NCBI GenBank assembly: GCA_947445035.1
Contig: CANFCK010000007.1
Coordinates: 170,060-234,059 of the forward strand
Source: Deltaproteobacteria bacterium
GTDB taxonomy: Bacteria > Myxococcota_A > UBA796 > SXON01
Direction: 5' to 3'
Length of the DNA: 64,000 bases
Every line of letters begins with the position of its first letter. Position 1 is the stretch's first letter. A program made the position numbers and the translations under genes. The notes below the pieces were generated by a model. That model saw only the letters and a list, made by a program, of their open reading frames with translations. It had not been told where the DNA came from and ran no database searches. Of this stretch, positions 36,793-46,671 are shown piece by piece.

Positions 36793-37698
36793 GTGCGCGT
36801 CGTATTCTTCGGCACTCCCACCTTCGCGGTGCACACCCTCCAGGCGCTTTTGGACGCCGGGCACGACGTCGTCGGGGTCGTCGCTCAGCCCGACAAGCCA
36901 GCCGGGCGTGGCCAGGAGCTGCTCTCGCCGCCCACGGTCGTGCTTTGCAGAGCACGCGGCATCCCCGTCTTTCAGCCGACAAAGCTGAAGTCTGGAGAGT
37001 TCCCGCCCGCTTTCGCGGAGCTGGCCCCCGAGGTGGCGGTGGTCGTCGCGTACGGGCGGATTCTACCGCCGGCGATCCTGGCGGTCCCGCGGCGTGGCTG
37101 CATCAACGTTCACGCCTCGCTCCTGCCGCGTTGGCGGGGGGCGGCACCGATACAGTGGGCTGTGCTCGCCGGGGATCACGAGACGGGCGTCGCGACCATG
37201 AATATGGCGGAGGGTCTGGACACCGGCGACATTCTCCTCGTGGAGCGCACGCCCATCGGCCCCGAGGAGACGGCGGGCGCCCTCTTCGAGCGGCTGGCTC
37301 CGATGGGTGCGGCGTTGTTGATCCGCACGTTGGCCGAGCTCGATTCCCTGACGCCCCAACCCCAGGACGACGCCGGCGTCACCTACGCGCGCATGCTCGA
37401 CAAGGAGATGGGTCGGCTGGACTGGAGCGCGCCGGCGGCAGAGCTGCATCGTAAGGTGCGCGGGCTCGCTCCTTGGCCGGGTACCTTCTGCGAGTACGCT
37501 GGGAGCACGCTCAAAGTGGTCAGCGCGCGCGTGGCGGACGGCGGCGGGGAGGCGGGGACCATCTTGTCGGGGGCGCGGATCGCGTGTGGGGTGGGGGCGC
37601 TGGAGTTGGTGCTCGTGCAGGCGCCTGGCAAACGCGCGGTGAGCGGGGCGGACTTTCTGAATGGAGCGAGGTTGAAGGTGGGGGAGCGGTTGGGGTAG
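36793..37698 (+). CDS. fmt: Methionyl-tRNA formyltransferase
   Basis: A 301-residue enzyme formylating initiator Met-tRNA. It starts at a GTG, giving VRVVFFGTPTFAVHTLQALL. NVHASLLPRWRGAAPIQWA carries the Asn-His catalytic pair and the SLLP formyl-folate motif, and GLDTGDILL the catalytic Asp. A C-terminal OB-like domain follows (VRGLAPWPGTFCEYAG). Coupled to def. Confidence 0.96.
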   Translation: MRVVFFGTPTFAVHTLQALLDAGHDVVGVVAQPDKPAGRGQELLSPPTVVLCRARGIPVFQPTKLKSGEFPPAFAELAPEVAVVVAYGRILPPAILAVPRRGCINVHASLLPRWRGAAPIQWAVLAGDHETGVATMNMAEGLDTGDILLVERTPIGPEETAGALFERLAPMGAALLIRTLAELDSLTPQPQDDAGVTYARMLDKEMGRLDWSAPAAELHRKVRGLAPWPGTFCEYAGSTLKVVSARVADGGGEAGTILSGARIACGVGALELVLVQAPGKRAVSGADFLNGARLKVGERLG

Positions 37699-37774
37699 GC
37701 GGGGGGTCCTGCGATGCATACTGCGCCGCGCCAGCATTGCGGCGGCGCCACCTCGGGGCGTAGACTCCCCCCGC

Positions 37775-38758
37775 ATGTTCCTCCTCACCCTCGCCTGCGT
37801 CACCGAAGCGCCGGTCTACGTCGTACAAGACCCGACGGAAATCGGCCCGTGGCCGGTCGGTCGCGAAACGACCACGATCGAGGACGATCGCGGCGGAACC
37901 CTCACCGTCGATGTCTGGTACCCCGCCACTGAAGCCGACGAGCCCTCGCCATACAGCCCCACCATCTTCACCGGGCTCGCCGAGCTGTGGGCGCCGCGGG
38001 TCGAGCAGACCTTCCCGCTCGTCGCCTTCAGCCACGGCAACGGCGGCATCCGCTTCCAGAGCTTCTTCGTCACCGAGTGGCTGGCCTCGCACGGATTCGT
38101 GGTGGTCGCGCCCGACCACCCCCACAACACGCTCTTCGACCTCGACATGGACCTGCTGACCGAGGTCATGCAGCGCCGCCCCGGTGACATCGCCCGCGCC
38201 GCCACCTGGGCGATGGGCGAGCTCGGCACCGAGGACCAGTACCTCGTGGTCGGGCACAGCTTCGGCGGCTGGACCACGCTCGCGGTGGCCGGGGGCATGC
38301 TCGATCCCGAAGGGTTCCGATCCTTCTGCGAGGCCGGCGGGGACGGCGAGTTGTGCGGTCTGGTCGCGACGGATGTGGAGGTAGCCGATTCCCCGGACCC
38401 TCGCGCGTACGGCGGCGTCGCCATGGCGCCCTGCGGCTGGTACACCTTCGGCGAGACCGGACTGGCCGAGGCCACGGGCATCGCGGTGATGGGCGGTACG
38501 CTCGACGGCAACTGCCCGATGGAGACCGAAGTCGCGCCGACGGTCGAGCATCTCGGTGACCCGACGGCGCTGGTCGAGGTGCAAGACGGTGGGCACTTCG
38601 TATTCTCGATGATGTGTGCGCTGGGCAACATCACGGAGGAGTGTGGCGATCCGGCCTATGCCACGGCCGAGGCCGCCCAGCCGGGGATCAAGGCCTGGAC
38701 AACCGCCTGGGCGCTGCGCCGGTGGAGCGGAGACGGTGCCTACGACGCGTGGTTGTGA
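37775..38758 (+). CDS. Lipoprotein alpha/beta-hydrolase (dienelactone/PAF-acetylhydrolase-like)
   Basis: A 327-residue exported protein with a short leader to LLTLAC. The alpha/beta-hydrolase core is visible: [14 protein letters not shown] (oxyanion region), [18 protein letters not shown] (nucleophile Ser), and a His in [29 protein letters not shown] near the N-terminus is typical of the PAF-acetylhydrolase / predicted dienelactone hydrolase group. Several extra Cys suggest disulfides. Probably an outer-membrane-attached esterase; substrate unknown. Confidence 0.82.
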   Translation: MFLLTLACVTEAPVYVVQDPTEIGPWPVGRETTTIEDDRGGTLTVDVWYPATEADEPSPYSPTIFTGLAELWAPRVEQTFPLVAFSHGNGGIRFQSFFVTEWLASHGFVVVAPDHPHNTLFDLDMDLLTEVMQRRPGDIARAATWAMGELGTEDQYLVVGHSFGGWTTLAVAGGMLDPEGFRSFCEAGGDGELCGLVATDVEVADSPDPRAYGGVAMAPCGWYTFGETGLAEATGIAVMGGTLDGNCPMETEVAPTVEHLGDPTALVEVQDGGHFVFSMMCALGNITEECGDPAYATAEAAQPGIKAWTTAWALRRWSGDGAYDAWL

Positions 38759-38783
38759 GTCTGGTCGTGATAGCGCCGCACCC

Positions 38784-39428
38784 ATGACACCCCTGGTTTC
38801 CCCGAGCATCCTCAGCGCCGATTTCGCCAAGCTCGGCGCAGAATTGGCCAGCGTCGCCACCGCCGACTGGATCCACATCGACGTGATGGACGGCCGCTTC
38901 GTGCCCAACATCACCATCGGCCCGCTGATCTGCGAGGCGGCACGCCGCTCCACCACGCTGCCGCTGGACGTACACCTGATGATCGTGGAGCCCGACAAGT
39001 ACGTCGAGGACTTCCGTAAGGCAGGCGCCGACTGGATCACCGTGCATGCCGAGGCAACCGCGCACCTGGACCGCAGCCTCCAAGCCATCCACGCGACGGG
39101 TGCCAAGGCGGGCGTGGCGCTCAACCCGCACACCCACGAGAGCGTGCTGGACTACGTCCTGGAGGTGACCGACCTCGTTCTGTGCATGACCGTGAACCCC
39201 GGCTTCGGGGGGCAGTCGCTGATCGAGCGGGTCTTTCCCAAGATCGAGCGCATCCGGAACCGCATCGAAAAGCTGGGGCTGCCCACGTTGATCGAAGTGG
39301 ACGGCGGCGTGAAGCCGGCGAACGCCCGTCGTTTCGTGGACGCCGGCGCGCACGCGCTGGTCGCCGGCTCGGCGGTTTTCGGCGCCAGCGACCGCGCGGC
39401 GGCGATCGCGGCGATTCGGGGCTGCTGA
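38784..39428 (+). CDS. rpe: Ribulose-phosphate 3-epimerase
   Basis: A 214-residue TIM-barrel enzyme of the pentose phosphate pathway. [14 protein letters not shown] starts the barrel, [16 protein letters not shown] carries metal-binding His and Asp, [14 protein letters not shown] the next His, and [15 protein letters not shown] plus [11 protein letters not shown] the phosphate site and catalytic Asp. The ATG at 38784 is used. Confidence 0.95.
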   Translation: MTPLVSPSILSADFAKLGAELASVATADWIHIDVMDGRFVPNITIGPLICEAARRSTTLPLDVHLMIVEPDKYVEDFRKAGADWITVHAEATAHLDRSLQAIHATGAKAGVALNPHTHESVLDYVLEVTDLVLCMTVNPGFGGQSLIERVFPKIERIRNRIEKLGLPTLIEVDGGVKPANARRFVDAGAHALVAGSAVFGASDRAAAIAAIRGC

Positions 39429-39441
39429 GCCGCGCAGAGCG

Positions 39442-39625
39442 CTACAACACGACCTGGTCGTCCAGCACCCCGGCCTGAATCATCCGGGTGATCTGCGGCT
39501 CCAGGGTGTCGATGTCGAGCGCCCGAAACCCCGCGCAGGGTGCCGAACCAACGCGCAACGAGAGGGGTGACCCACGCCCATTCCGGGCGCGGAGGCCTGG
39601 CTTGCGGGAAGTGCCGGCGCGCCAT
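39442..39625 (-). pseudogene. Possible frameshifted small gene
   Basis: On the minus strand an ATG at 39625 opens MARRHFPQARPPRPEWAWVT followed by PLVARWFGTL. This looks protein-like, but the frame then becomes Arg/His-rich. One frame over, the sequence continues as RALDIDTLEPQITRMIQAGV and LDDQVVL with a stop at 39442. A single frameshift would join them into a ~60-residue protein of unknown family. It may instead be coincidence. Confidence 0.35.
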
Positions 39626-39700
39626 CGCCCTCGCCGCATGCTCCCTCAAGTCCGGCCCACGCTCACCGATTCGTGCTTGAAGCCCCCCTGGAGGGTCCCC

Positions 39701-40057
39701 ATGAACGTACTCATCGTCGACGACAGCAAAGCGATGCGGATGATCGTCACCCGTACGCTGCGCCAGATGTCCATCACCGTCAGCTCCATCACCGAGGCCG
39801 CGGACGGGTCGGAAGCCCTCCCGATCGCCAAGGCCGGCAAGTTCGACCTCATCATCTGCGACTGGAACATGCCGATCATGAACGGCATCGATTTTCTGCG
39901 TGAGATCCGCAAAGCCGGCGTGCGCACCCGCTTCGGGTTCTGCACCTCGGAAGCCACCCCCGACATGCGGGCCCTCGGCATGCAGGCCGGCGCGCAGTTC
40001 TTCGTCACCAAGCCCTTCACCGCCGACACCTTCCAACTCGCCATGAAGGCGGCCTGA
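39701..40057 (+). CDS. CheY-like single-domain response regulator
   Basis: A 118-residue receiver domain with no output domain. MNVLIVDDSKAMRMI carries the acidic pair, LIICDWNMP the phospho-acceptor Asp54, GFCTSEA the switch Ser/Thr, and FVTKPFTADTF the conserved Lys. CDWNMP is the form seen in chemotaxis CheY. The ATG at 39701 follows GGAGGG about 6 nt upstream. The next gene starts 6 nt later and may encode its partner. Confidence 0.93.
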   Translation: MNVLIVDDSKAMRMIVTRTLRQMSITVSSITEAADGSEALPIAKAGKFDLIICDWNMPIMNGIDFLREIRKAGVRTRFGFCTSEATPDMRALGMQAGAQFFVTKPFTADTFQLAMKAA

Positions 40058-40063
40058 GGTTCC

Positions 40064-40552
40064 ATGGCCATCGCCCCCCCAGCCATCCCCGACGCCGAAG
40101 AACTCCGCCTGTTGCTAAGCCAACTCCTCGGCAAGCCCGTCACGCTGAAGGCGCCCGCTGGGCCGCCGAAACCCAACCCGGCGCCACAGTTTCAGGCCCT
40201 CTACTGCTCCGATGACGGCACGCCACGTGCCGTGGCGTCGCTTGATTTCCTCTTCGCCGCCTGCCTCGGCGCCGCGCTGGCGATGATGCCCCTGGCCGCC
40301 GCGCAGGACGCGGCCAAGACCGGCAAGATGAGCGAGATGCTCCTCGACTGCACCAAAGAGGTGCTCAACGTCTCCGCACGGCTGATGAACAAGCCGGGTG
40401 GGATGCGCGTGGTGCTCAAGAAGGTGGTGTCCGGCACCGAGACCCTTGGGCCCGACATCCGCGCCAAGATGGCGACCGCGCCGCTTCAGCGAGAGTACGA
40501 CCTCGAGATCGGTGGCTACGGCCGCGGTCGAATGGTCTTCCGCGCTGCCTGA
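40064..40552 (+). CDS. CheX/CheC-like conserved protein paired with the CheY-like regulator
   Basis: A 162-residue protein with no signal peptide. ALYCSDDGTPRAVASLDFL and LGAALAMMPLAAAQDAAKTG, then MLLDCTKEVLNVSARLMNK, recall the CheX/CheC/FliN-type fold, where a Glu-x2-Asn pair dephosphorylates CheY. Here KEVLNVSARL could supply it, but I am not certain. Tight spacing behind the receiver gene supports a joint role in chemotaxis-like signalling. Confidence 0.6.
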   Translation: MAIAPPAIPDAEELRLLLSQLLGKPVTLKAPAGPPKPNPAPQFQALYCSDDGTPRAVASLDFLFAACLGAALAMMPLAAAQDAAKTGKMSEMLLDCTKEVLNVSARLMNKPGGMRVVLKKVVSGTETLGPDIRAKMATAPLQREYDLEIGGYGRGRMVFRAA

Positions 40553-40586
40553 TCAACGCCTCCCTACCCTGTTTCTTGGAGACCCA

Positions 40587-40634
40587 ATGACCATCTCCAT
40601 TCGCGCCCGGGTCAGACGATCGCTCCGCGATTGA
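40587..40634 (+). pseudogene. 15-codon reading frame with good ribosome-binding site, possible truncated gene
   Basis: GGAGA precedes an ATG at 40587 that opens MTISIRARVRRSLRD then stops. The peptide resembles the first residues before the membrane helix of chemoreceptors or sensor kinases. Its position after the CheY/CheX-like pair suggests the stump of a deleted signalling gene. The remaining ~190 nt to the next gene show no continuation that I can see. A genuine tiny peptide cannot be excluded. Confidence 0.35.
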
Positions 40635-40824
40635 TGGCGTTCCTCGTCTCCCCGCTGCCGGTGGCCCGCGAGGCCTGACGACCCACGCTGGAAGATGGGG
40701 ATCGCCACTTGAGACCCGCTGAACTAGCGGGGGAAGGGGTCGCGGCTCCGGTTCGGGCCGTCGCGTTGAAGCGTACGGCGCCACCTCTTCGAAACCGGGT
40801 AATACTTCGGGCATCAAGGCCCGC

Positions 40825-41835
40825 ATGCCCGCTCCCACTCGACGCCAGCTCCTCGGCGGCCTCACCGTCGCCGCCACCGCGGCCGCCTGTTTGCCAGAAT
40901 CGAAGAGCCAGGGCTCCGGGACGGTCCCGCCGGCGGTCACCGACGACGACTCACCCCTGGAGCCGATCGTCGCCAATGAAGATTTCTATCGGGTCTCGAT
41001 CAACAGCTATGTGCCCGATGCTGCCTGGCTGGAAGCGTGGACCCTGACGCTCGCCGATGACGACGGCAATGAGGTGGTGCTGACCCTCGACGAGCTCCGC
41101 GCGCTCGGCGGCACCGAGCAGGAGCGCACCCTGTCGTGCATCGGCTCCGGCAGCGGCATTACCAGCGGCAACGCGATGTGGACGGCACGGCGGCTGGACG
41201 AGATCTTCGCCGACGTCGGCTTTGCCCCCGACAAACGCCTGCAGTGGCTGCGGTTCTACGCCGGTGACGGCTTCTACACGGACGTCCCGCGCAGCGACCT
41301 TGCCAACGGTCTGGCGTTGGCGTGGGGGATGAACGGTGTGGACCTACCGAACGACCACGGAGCCCCGCTTCGCGCACTGGTCCCCGGGCGCTACGGGATG
41401 AAGAACCCCAAGTGGATCGAGCGCATCGAGGTCGTAGAGACCTTCGCCGAGGGGTTCTGGGAGTCGCGCGGGTGGTCGCAGGACGCCGACTACCTCGTGG
41501 CCAGTTGGTTCAAAGTACCGGGCTACGGCGCCGCGGTGACCATCGAGGGCACGTGGGTCAAGGGCCTGGCCTTCGCCGGCGAGCGCGAAATTTCCAAGGT
41601 GGAGGTCAGCACCGACGACGGCACGACCTGGGCGAACGCCGAGATCACCTACTTGGGCGGCGCCGGGGTCTGGACCCTGTGGCGCTTCCACTTCGTGCCG
41701 CTGGTGGCCGGCAGCTACACCCTCCGCGTTCGGGCGACGACCGCGGACGGTGAGGTGCAGCAACAGCTCGAAGACTACGACGCCGATCTCGACGGCCTCG
41801 AAGCCTGGGACCAGCTGCTTTTGCAGGTGGAGTAG
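40825..41835 (+). CDS. Exported molybdopterin-dependent oxidoreductase (sulfite oxidase family)
   Basis: A 336-residue protein with a twin-Arg leader TRRQLLGGLTVAATAAAC, which may also be a lipobox (Cys22). The molybdopterin-binding domain contains ERTLSCIGSGSG with Cys105 as the expected Mo ligand, and LAWGMNGVDLPNDHGAPLRA, a strong family signature. A C-terminal Mo-co dimerisation Ig-like fold follows (TIEGTWVKGLAFAGEREISK). It would act in the periplasm, oxidising or reducing a sulfur or similar oxo substrate. No cytochrome partner gene lies next to it. Confidence 0.9.
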   Translation: MPAPTRRQLLGGLTVAATAAACLPESKSQGSGTVPPAVTDDDSPLEPIVANEDFYRVSINSYVPDAAWLEAWTLTLADDDGNEVVLTLDELRALGGTEQERTLSCIGSGSGITSGNAMWTARRLDEIFADVGFAPDKRLQWLRFYAGDGFYTDVPRSDLANGLALAWGMNGVDLPNDHGAPLRALVPGRYGMKNPKWIERIEVVETFAEGFWESRGWSQDADYLVASWFKVPGYGAAVTIEGTWVKGLAFAGEREISKVEVSTDDGTTWANAEITYLGGAGVWTLWRFHFVPLVAGSYTLRVRATTADGEVQQQLEDYDADLDGLEAWDQLLLQVE

Positions 41836-41860
41836 GGCGACCGAGGGGCCGCCCCCGTGC

Positions 41861-43075
41861 CTACGCCAGCTTCTTCTTCAGCTCTTCGTCCAGCGCGCCG
41901 AGGAAGGCCTCGGTCGTGAGGTACGGATGCTTGGCATCGATGAGGATGGCGAGGTCCTTGGTCATGCGGCCCGATTCAACCGTCTCGACGCACACCTGTT
42001 CGAGCGCGTCTGCGAACCCGACGACATCAGGCGTGTTGTCAAACTTCCCACGGTACTTCAGGCCCTGGGTCCAGGCGAAGATCGACGCGATCGGGTTGGT
42101 GGACGTCGGCCGGCCCTTCTGGTGCTCGCGAAAGTGCCGGGTGACCGTGCCGTGCGCGGCTTCGGCCTCGATCGTGTGGCCATCGGGCGTGAGCAGGACC
42201 GAAGTCATCAGGCCCAAGCTGCCGAAACCCTGGGCGACGCTGTCCGACTGCACGTCGCCGTCGTAGTTCTTGCAGGCCCAGACAAAACCGCCGTCCCACT
42301 TCAGGGCGCTGGCGACCATGTCGTCGATGAGGCGGTGTTCGTACACGATGCCCTTCTCCGCGAACTTCGCGGCGAACTCCTCCTGAAACACCTTCTCGAA
42401 AAGGTCCTTGAAGCGGCCGTCGTAGCGCTTGAGGATGGTGTTCTTGGTCGACAGATAAACCGGCCACCCGCGATTGAGTCCATACACCAACGAGGCCCGA
42501 GCAAAGCCGATGATCGACTCATCGAGGTTGTACATGCCCATCGCGACGCCGCCCGCCTCGAAGTCGTAGACCGTGTGGGTCGTCGGGGGGCTGCCGTCCG
42601 CCGGCGCGAAGGTCATCGTCAGGGTCCCGGGACCGGGCACGACAAAGTCCGTGGCGCGGTATTGATCGCCGAAGGCATGGCGGCCGATCACGATGGGCCG
42701 CGTCCACCCTGGGATCAGCCTGGGAACGTTCTTGCAGATGATCGGCTCGCGGAAAATCGTACCGCCAAGGATGTTGCGGATCGTGCCGTTCGGCGACTTC
42801 CACATCTGCCTGAGGCCGAACTCTTTTACCCGAGCCTCATCCGGTGTAATCGTCGCGCACTTGACGGCTACGCCATACTGTTTGGTGGCATGTGCGGAGT
42901 CGATGGTCACCTGGTCGTTGGTCTGGTCCCGGTACTCGACGCCCAGGTCGTAGTACTTCAGGTCCACATCCAGGTACGGGAGGATGAGTTTGTCCTTGAT
43001 GAACGCCCAGATGACCCGCGTCATTTCATCGCCGTCCATCTCGACCAAAGGGGTGGTGACCTTGATTTTCGCCAT
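41861..43075 (-). CDS. icd: NADP-dependent isocitrate dehydrogenase, eukaryotic-like dimeric type
   Basis: A 404-residue TCA-cycle enzyme. [20 protein letters not shown] at the start is the signature of the type II (homodimeric, mitochondrial/cytosolic-like) class and differs from the Escherichia coli enzyme. [19 protein letters not shown] binds isocitrate, [20 protein letters not shown] carries metal-binding Asp, and [17 protein letters not shown] the NADP site. Converges with the molybdopterin gene, 25 nt between stops. Confidence 0.96.
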   Translation of the reverse strand: MAKIKVTTPLVEMDGDEMTRVIWAFIKDKLILPYLDVDLKYYDLGVEYRDQTNDQVTIDSAHATKQYGVAVKCATITPDEARVKEFGLRQMWKSPNGTIRNILGGTIFREPIICKNVPRLIPGWTRPIVIGRHAFGDQYRATDFVVPGPGTLTMTFAPADGSPPTTHTVYDFEAGGVAMGMYNLDESIIGFARASLVYGLNRGWPVYLSTKNTILKRYDGRFKDLFEKVFQEEFAAKFAEKGIVYEHRLIDDMVASALKWDGGFVWACKNYDGDVQSDSVAQGFGSLGLMTSVLLTPDGHTIEAEAAHGTVTRHFREHQKGRPTSTNPIASIFAWTQGLKYRGKFDNTPDVVGFADALEQVCVETVESGRMTKDLAILIDAKHPYLTTEAFLGALDEELKKKLA

Positions 43076-43310
43076 CGGGAATCCTCGCTGGGGGGTGACG
43101 CAGGGGCGTCGGCCGGGCCTGCTAACTCCTCTGCGGCTGGGCGGGATGGGGGAGAGTGCCTCGCGCGACGCGGGGCGCGCTGCTCGCGCGACGGGCGCCG
43201 GAGGTCGGAAACCGCAGGTTGCCCCTTCGAATAAGACCTGGGCGATACGCCGTGCCCTGGCAGCACGTCAGACGGGCTTCGGTGCGCATCGCGGCCCCAA
43301 GCCGAAGCAC
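43076..43310. other. Intergenic region upstream of icd
   Basis: About 235 nt between icd and the acyltransferase gene (both minus). I see no gene, tRNA or clear hairpin. It should contain the icd promoter. Confidence 0.4.
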
Positions 43311-44579
43311 CTACCCTTCGCCGAGTGCCGCCTCGACTGTCGTGACCAGCTCGCGCCGCCGCGCCGCGACGGCCAGCGCCACCTGCGGCTGGAAAAGCCG
43401 GACCGCGATGCCGCGCATGGCCTGCCGACGCAGACTCAAGCGCTCGTCGAAGACCAGCGCCGCGAGACCCGTGACCGGCCCCAGGAGCAACCCGGCGGCA
43501 AACGCAGCCGCGGCGCGCCTGGGGTCATACGCCTGGGTCCAGGCCGCGACCGCCGCCCATGCCACGTAGGTGGGGCCGAGCAGCAGAGAACCAACAAACA
43601 ACTTTGCGGTACCGACGATGTCTTGGGCGCCGCCCGCCGCGCGCCACGCCAAGGGCTTCACCAACCGGTACGGAATCCACGCTACCAGGGTCCCAACGAG
43701 CGCGAGCGGCGCGAGCGCGACCAGGGGCCAGAGGCCAGCGACCACCGTGCGTGGCGCTGCGGCCTCGATGGCGAAGGGGTCCTCGACACCGACCGCGGCC
43801 AGCGTGCGGGCGAAACTCCGAACCTCCGCGGCGATCTGCTCGGCGGCTGCGGGGTCGTCCGCCAGCAGCACGCGCCACCGCGCTGCCAACTGCCGCGCGC
43901 GGGCCTCCCGCGCTGCGAGCTCGGTGGCGCCTGTCCAGAAGGCGACGGCCAACATTGCGCGCCAGACGACGGCGTCCTCCGCCTGCAGGACCACCTGCCC
44001 GAGCGCCTCGCCGATGCGATCGGTCAGGGCGTCCACGGAAGCGCGATCGTCGCTGGTACCAGGGCTCACCACAAACGGCGCCCCTACCGCCACCGCAACC
44101 GCCGAGCGAAACACGTCCTTGTCGGCAAAACACAGCCCCACCGGCAGGATCGTGACCGGCACCCCGGCATCCAGCGCGATGCGTGCGGCGCCCGTCTTCA
44201 TCGGCGCCAGCACCGTCCCGTCGTGCGAGGTCCCCTCCGGGAACAGCGCCAGCCACCCACCAGCCGCCAGGAGCGCCCCCGCGCGGGCAAAGGTGCCAGC
44301 GTTCTTCGACGCGTCGGCCTCTTGCGGCCGAAAGACCGGCAATGCGCCAAACGCCTCCATGCACGCCCGAAAAAACGCGGTGTCCCAGAAGGTGCTCTTG
44401 GCCAGGAAACCCACCGGCCGACGCAGCGCCAGGCGCACCACCAGCGGGTCCAAGAGCCCATTCGGGTGGTTGGCGACCACGATCACCGGGCCCGACGCCG
44501 GGACGTGCGCCACGCCGCTGACCGCCCGCACGGGAAAGAAGAGCCGAACCAGCCCCAGCGCCCACAGTCGGATGAACAT
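43311..44579 (-). CDS. PlsC-type acyltransferase with C-terminal membrane extension
   Basis: A 422-residue protein. The acyltransferase motif I is ANHPNGLLDPLVV (His38, Asp44), and ALFPEGTSHDG is motif III. The last ~150 residues contain hydrophobic stretches (WPLVALAPLALVGTLVAWI, LLLGPTYVAWAAVAAW) that are not part of the minimal PlsC fold. It probably acylates a lysophospholipid or related lipid at the inner membrane. Divergent from the MFS gene, 65 nt between the starts. Confidence 0.88.
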   Translation of the reverse strand: MFIRLWALGLVRLFFPVRAVSGVAHVPASGPVIVVANHPNGLLDPLVVRLALRRPVGFLAKSTFWDTAFFRACMEAFGALPVFRPQEADASKNAGTFARAGALLAAGGWLALFPEGTSHDGTVLAPMKTGAARIALDAGVPVTILPVGLCFADKDVFRSAVAVAVGAPFVVSPGTSDDRASVDALTDRIGEALGQVVLQAEDAVVWRAMLAVAFWTGATELAAREARARQLAARWRVLLADDPAAAEQIAAEVRSFARTLAAVGVEDPFAIEAAAPRTVVAGLWPLVALAPLALVGTLVAWIPYRLVKPLAWRAAGGAQDIVGTAKLFVGSLLLGPTYVAWAAVAAWTQAYDPRRAAAAFAAGLLLGPVTGLAALVFDERLSLRRQAMRGIAVRLFQPQVALAVAARRRELVTTVEAALGEG

Positions 44580-44644
44580 CGCAAAGGGCCCTTATCGGGT
44601 GCCGGGCCGAGCGCCGCGCTACGTGAGCGGCTGCCGGAGCTCCC

Positions 44645-45931
44645 ATGGCCGCCCTGCTCGCCCCGAAAAAGGAAATCTTCGGCTGGGCGATGTTCGACTT
44701 CGCCAACAGCGCCTACACGACCGTCATCGTGACGGTGGTCTACTCGATCATCTTTCCCAAGCTCATCGTCGGCGACGGCCCCGAGTATCGGCAAGGAAAC
44801 CTCTATTGGAGCATCGCCCTCTCGCTCTCCTACGCGCTGGTCGTGCTCACCGCGCCGGTCCTGGGCGCGGTGATGGACCACGCCGGGCACCGGAAGCGCT
44901 GGTTGGCGGGGAGCTGGCTCCTCACCGTCGTGGCCACGGCGTCGCTCTACTTCGGCACGCCCGAACACGTCTATCTCGCGATGTTTCTGTTGATCGTCTC
45001 CAACTTCGGCTTCGCGGTCGGCGAGTCGTTCAGCGCGAGCTTTCTCCCTGAGCTCGGTCCGACCGACATGCTCGGCAAGATCAGCGGCGCCGCATGGGGC
45101 CTCGGCTACTTCGGCGGGCTGGTGTCGACCGCCGCGGTCCTTTTCGGCCTCGGCCCTCAGACCGCCGAGAACTTCGAGAATCTGCGCCTGGTCGGCCCGA
45201 TTACCGCCGCGTTCTTCTTTTTCGGCGCGCTGCCGACGTTCCTGTTGATGAAGGAACGGGCGGTGCCCAAGCCGCTTCCCGCTGGCGAAACCTGGCTCAC
45301 CATCGGCTTCAGCCAGCTCCGGGGCACGCTGAAGGCCCTCCAGAACCATCGCGACCTGATGATCTTCTTCGGCAGCTTCTTCTTCGCCATGGCCGGGCTC
45401 TCCATCGTCATCTCCTTCGCGTTCATCTATGGCGACCAGGTCATCCACTGGAAGGCGTCTACCCAGACGATGATGTTCGTCATCACCCAAATCACCGCCG
45501 CGGGCGGCGCGCTGGCCTTCGGATACCTCCAGGCCAGGCTCGGCGACCTCAAGACCTACGGCATCACGCTGATGGTGTGGGTGGTGACGGTGCTGCTCAT
45601 CGGCTTCGCGGTGCCGATCTCCACGGCATTGGGCCTGCCGGCCGAGACCTTCTTCCTCATTGTCGGCTGCTTCGCCGGCGCGTGCCTCGGCTCCACGCAG
45701 TCCGCCGCGCGCACCGTGGTCGCGGTCATGAGCCCCCCCGACCGGGTGGGTGAGTTCTTCGGGCTGTGGGGACTCTTCGGGAAACTCGCCGCGATCGTCG
45801 GTTTGTTGTCGCTGGGCTTTCTCCAGTCGGCGCTCGGGCTCGAAAACGCCATCCTGGTGTGCGCCGGCTTCTTCCTGGCCGCCTTCGCCGTATTGCAGCT
45901 GATCAAGCCCCGCCCGGCTTCGGCGAGCTGA
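44645..45931 (+). CDS. MFS transporter of the UMF1/Atg22-like family
   Basis: A 428-residue protein with about 12 membrane helices. The start EIFGWAMFDFANSAYTTVIV is the hallmark of the UMF1 family, and APVLGAVMDHAGHRKRWL is the MFS motif A equivalent. Related yeast Atg22 exports amino acids from the vacuole; bacterial substrates are unknown. Its last 29 nt overlap the end of the convergent squalene-synthase-like gene. Confidence 0.9.
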   Translation: MAALLAPKKEIFGWAMFDFANSAYTTVIVTVVYSIIFPKLIVGDGPEYRQGNLYWSIALSLSYALVVLTAPVLGAVMDHAGHRKRWLAGSWLLTVVATASLYFGTPEHVYLAMFLLIVSNFGFAVGESFSASFLPELGPTDMLGKISGAAWGLGYFGGLVSTAAVLFGLGPQTAENFENLRLVGPITAAFFFFGALPTFLLMKERAVPKPLPAGETWLTIGFSQLRGTLKALQNHRDLMIFFGSFFFAMAGLSIVISFAFIYGDQVIHWKASTQTMMFVITQITAAGGALAFGYLQARLGDLKTYGITLMVWVVTVLLIGFAVPISTALGLPAETFFLIVGCFAGACLGSTQSAARTVVAVMSPPDRVGEFFGLWGLFGKLAAIVGLLSLGFLQSALGLENAILVCAGFFLAAFAVLQLIKPRPASAS

Positions 45932-46649
45932 GCGCGCGCACCAAGCCCGGCAACGCCCGCTCGTAGCGCCACGCCCACAACCGCAAAAGCCAGCGGGTAC
46001 GCCAACGCGGCACGCTCCCAAGCGCGTCGCGGCCCGACCGGAACTCGGCCCGCGCCTGAGAGGCAAGCGCCGCCGCCCATTCCCCAGTGGGGATCGGCGC
46101 CCCCGCCGCGTCCGGCTGGCGATTGTCGTAGCCGAGGGCCAGGTCGAGCCCGTGGTCACGCAACAGGTGCACTCGTGTCGCCGCGCGCGCCAGAAGCGCC
46201 ACCCCGCCCGGCGGCTCGCCCGCGTCCCCCAGACATATCCACACCGCTTTGAGGTAGCTGTCGCCGACGCGCCGGACCTGCCGATCAAGATCAGCTCGCG
46301 ACATGGGATCAGAATTCCGGCGGGCGTCGAAGACCAGCGCCTGCGCCATCATCGAGGCCACGCCGCGTAGGCGAGGTTCCAGGCGGAGCGCCTCACCGAG
46401 CGCCTCTTCGTTCAAGCCCTCCGGAGCGCGCGCCGCGACCCGGAGCGCCTCCTGCTCCGCGACGAAGGAGGCGACGGCGCTGGCATCACGGCCTGGCGCG
46501 TCCACGATGTCGTCAGCCCAGCGAAAGTAGGCGTACAGCAGTTCGTAGGCAAGGAAGCCGCGCTCCGGCGCCAGAAGACGCAGCGCCGACCAGCCGAAGC
46601 GGTTGTGCGCACGCGTGACGGCGCGAGCGTGGGCGGCCAGTGGGGTCAT
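45903..46649 (-). CDS. Squalene/phytoene synthase-like protein
   Basis: A 248-residue all-helical protein from the ATG at 46649. YFRWADDIVDAPG (Asp46, Asp47, Asp50) is the first Asp-rich motif and HLLRDHGLDLALGYDNRQ the second, both typical of head-to-head prenyl synthases. It is shorter than usual (about 280-300), and the region after the second motif is reduced, so its product is uncertain. It lies 22 nt downstream of the Cys-tailed protein gene on the same strand, likely one operon. Confidence 0.78.
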   Translation of the reverse strand: MTPLAAHARAVTRAHNRFGWSALRLLAPERGFLAYELLYAYFRWADDIVDAPGRDASAVASFVAEQEALRVAARAPEGLNEEALGEALRLEPRLRGVASMMAQALVFDARRNSDPMSRADLDRQVRRVGDSYLKAVWICLGDAGEPPGGVALLARAATRVHLLRDHGLDLALGYDNRQPDAAGAPIPTGEWAAALASQARAEFRSGRDALGSVPRWRTRWLLRLWAWRYERALPGLVRALSSPKPGGA

Positions 46650-46671
46650 CTTGTCGCTGCGTGACACGGGA

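Noticed and set aside
43076..43310. Searched for a tRNA or small RNA upstream of icd
   Set aside because: No T-loop (GGTTCGA-like) with matching acceptor stem could be found; no support for an RNA gene.
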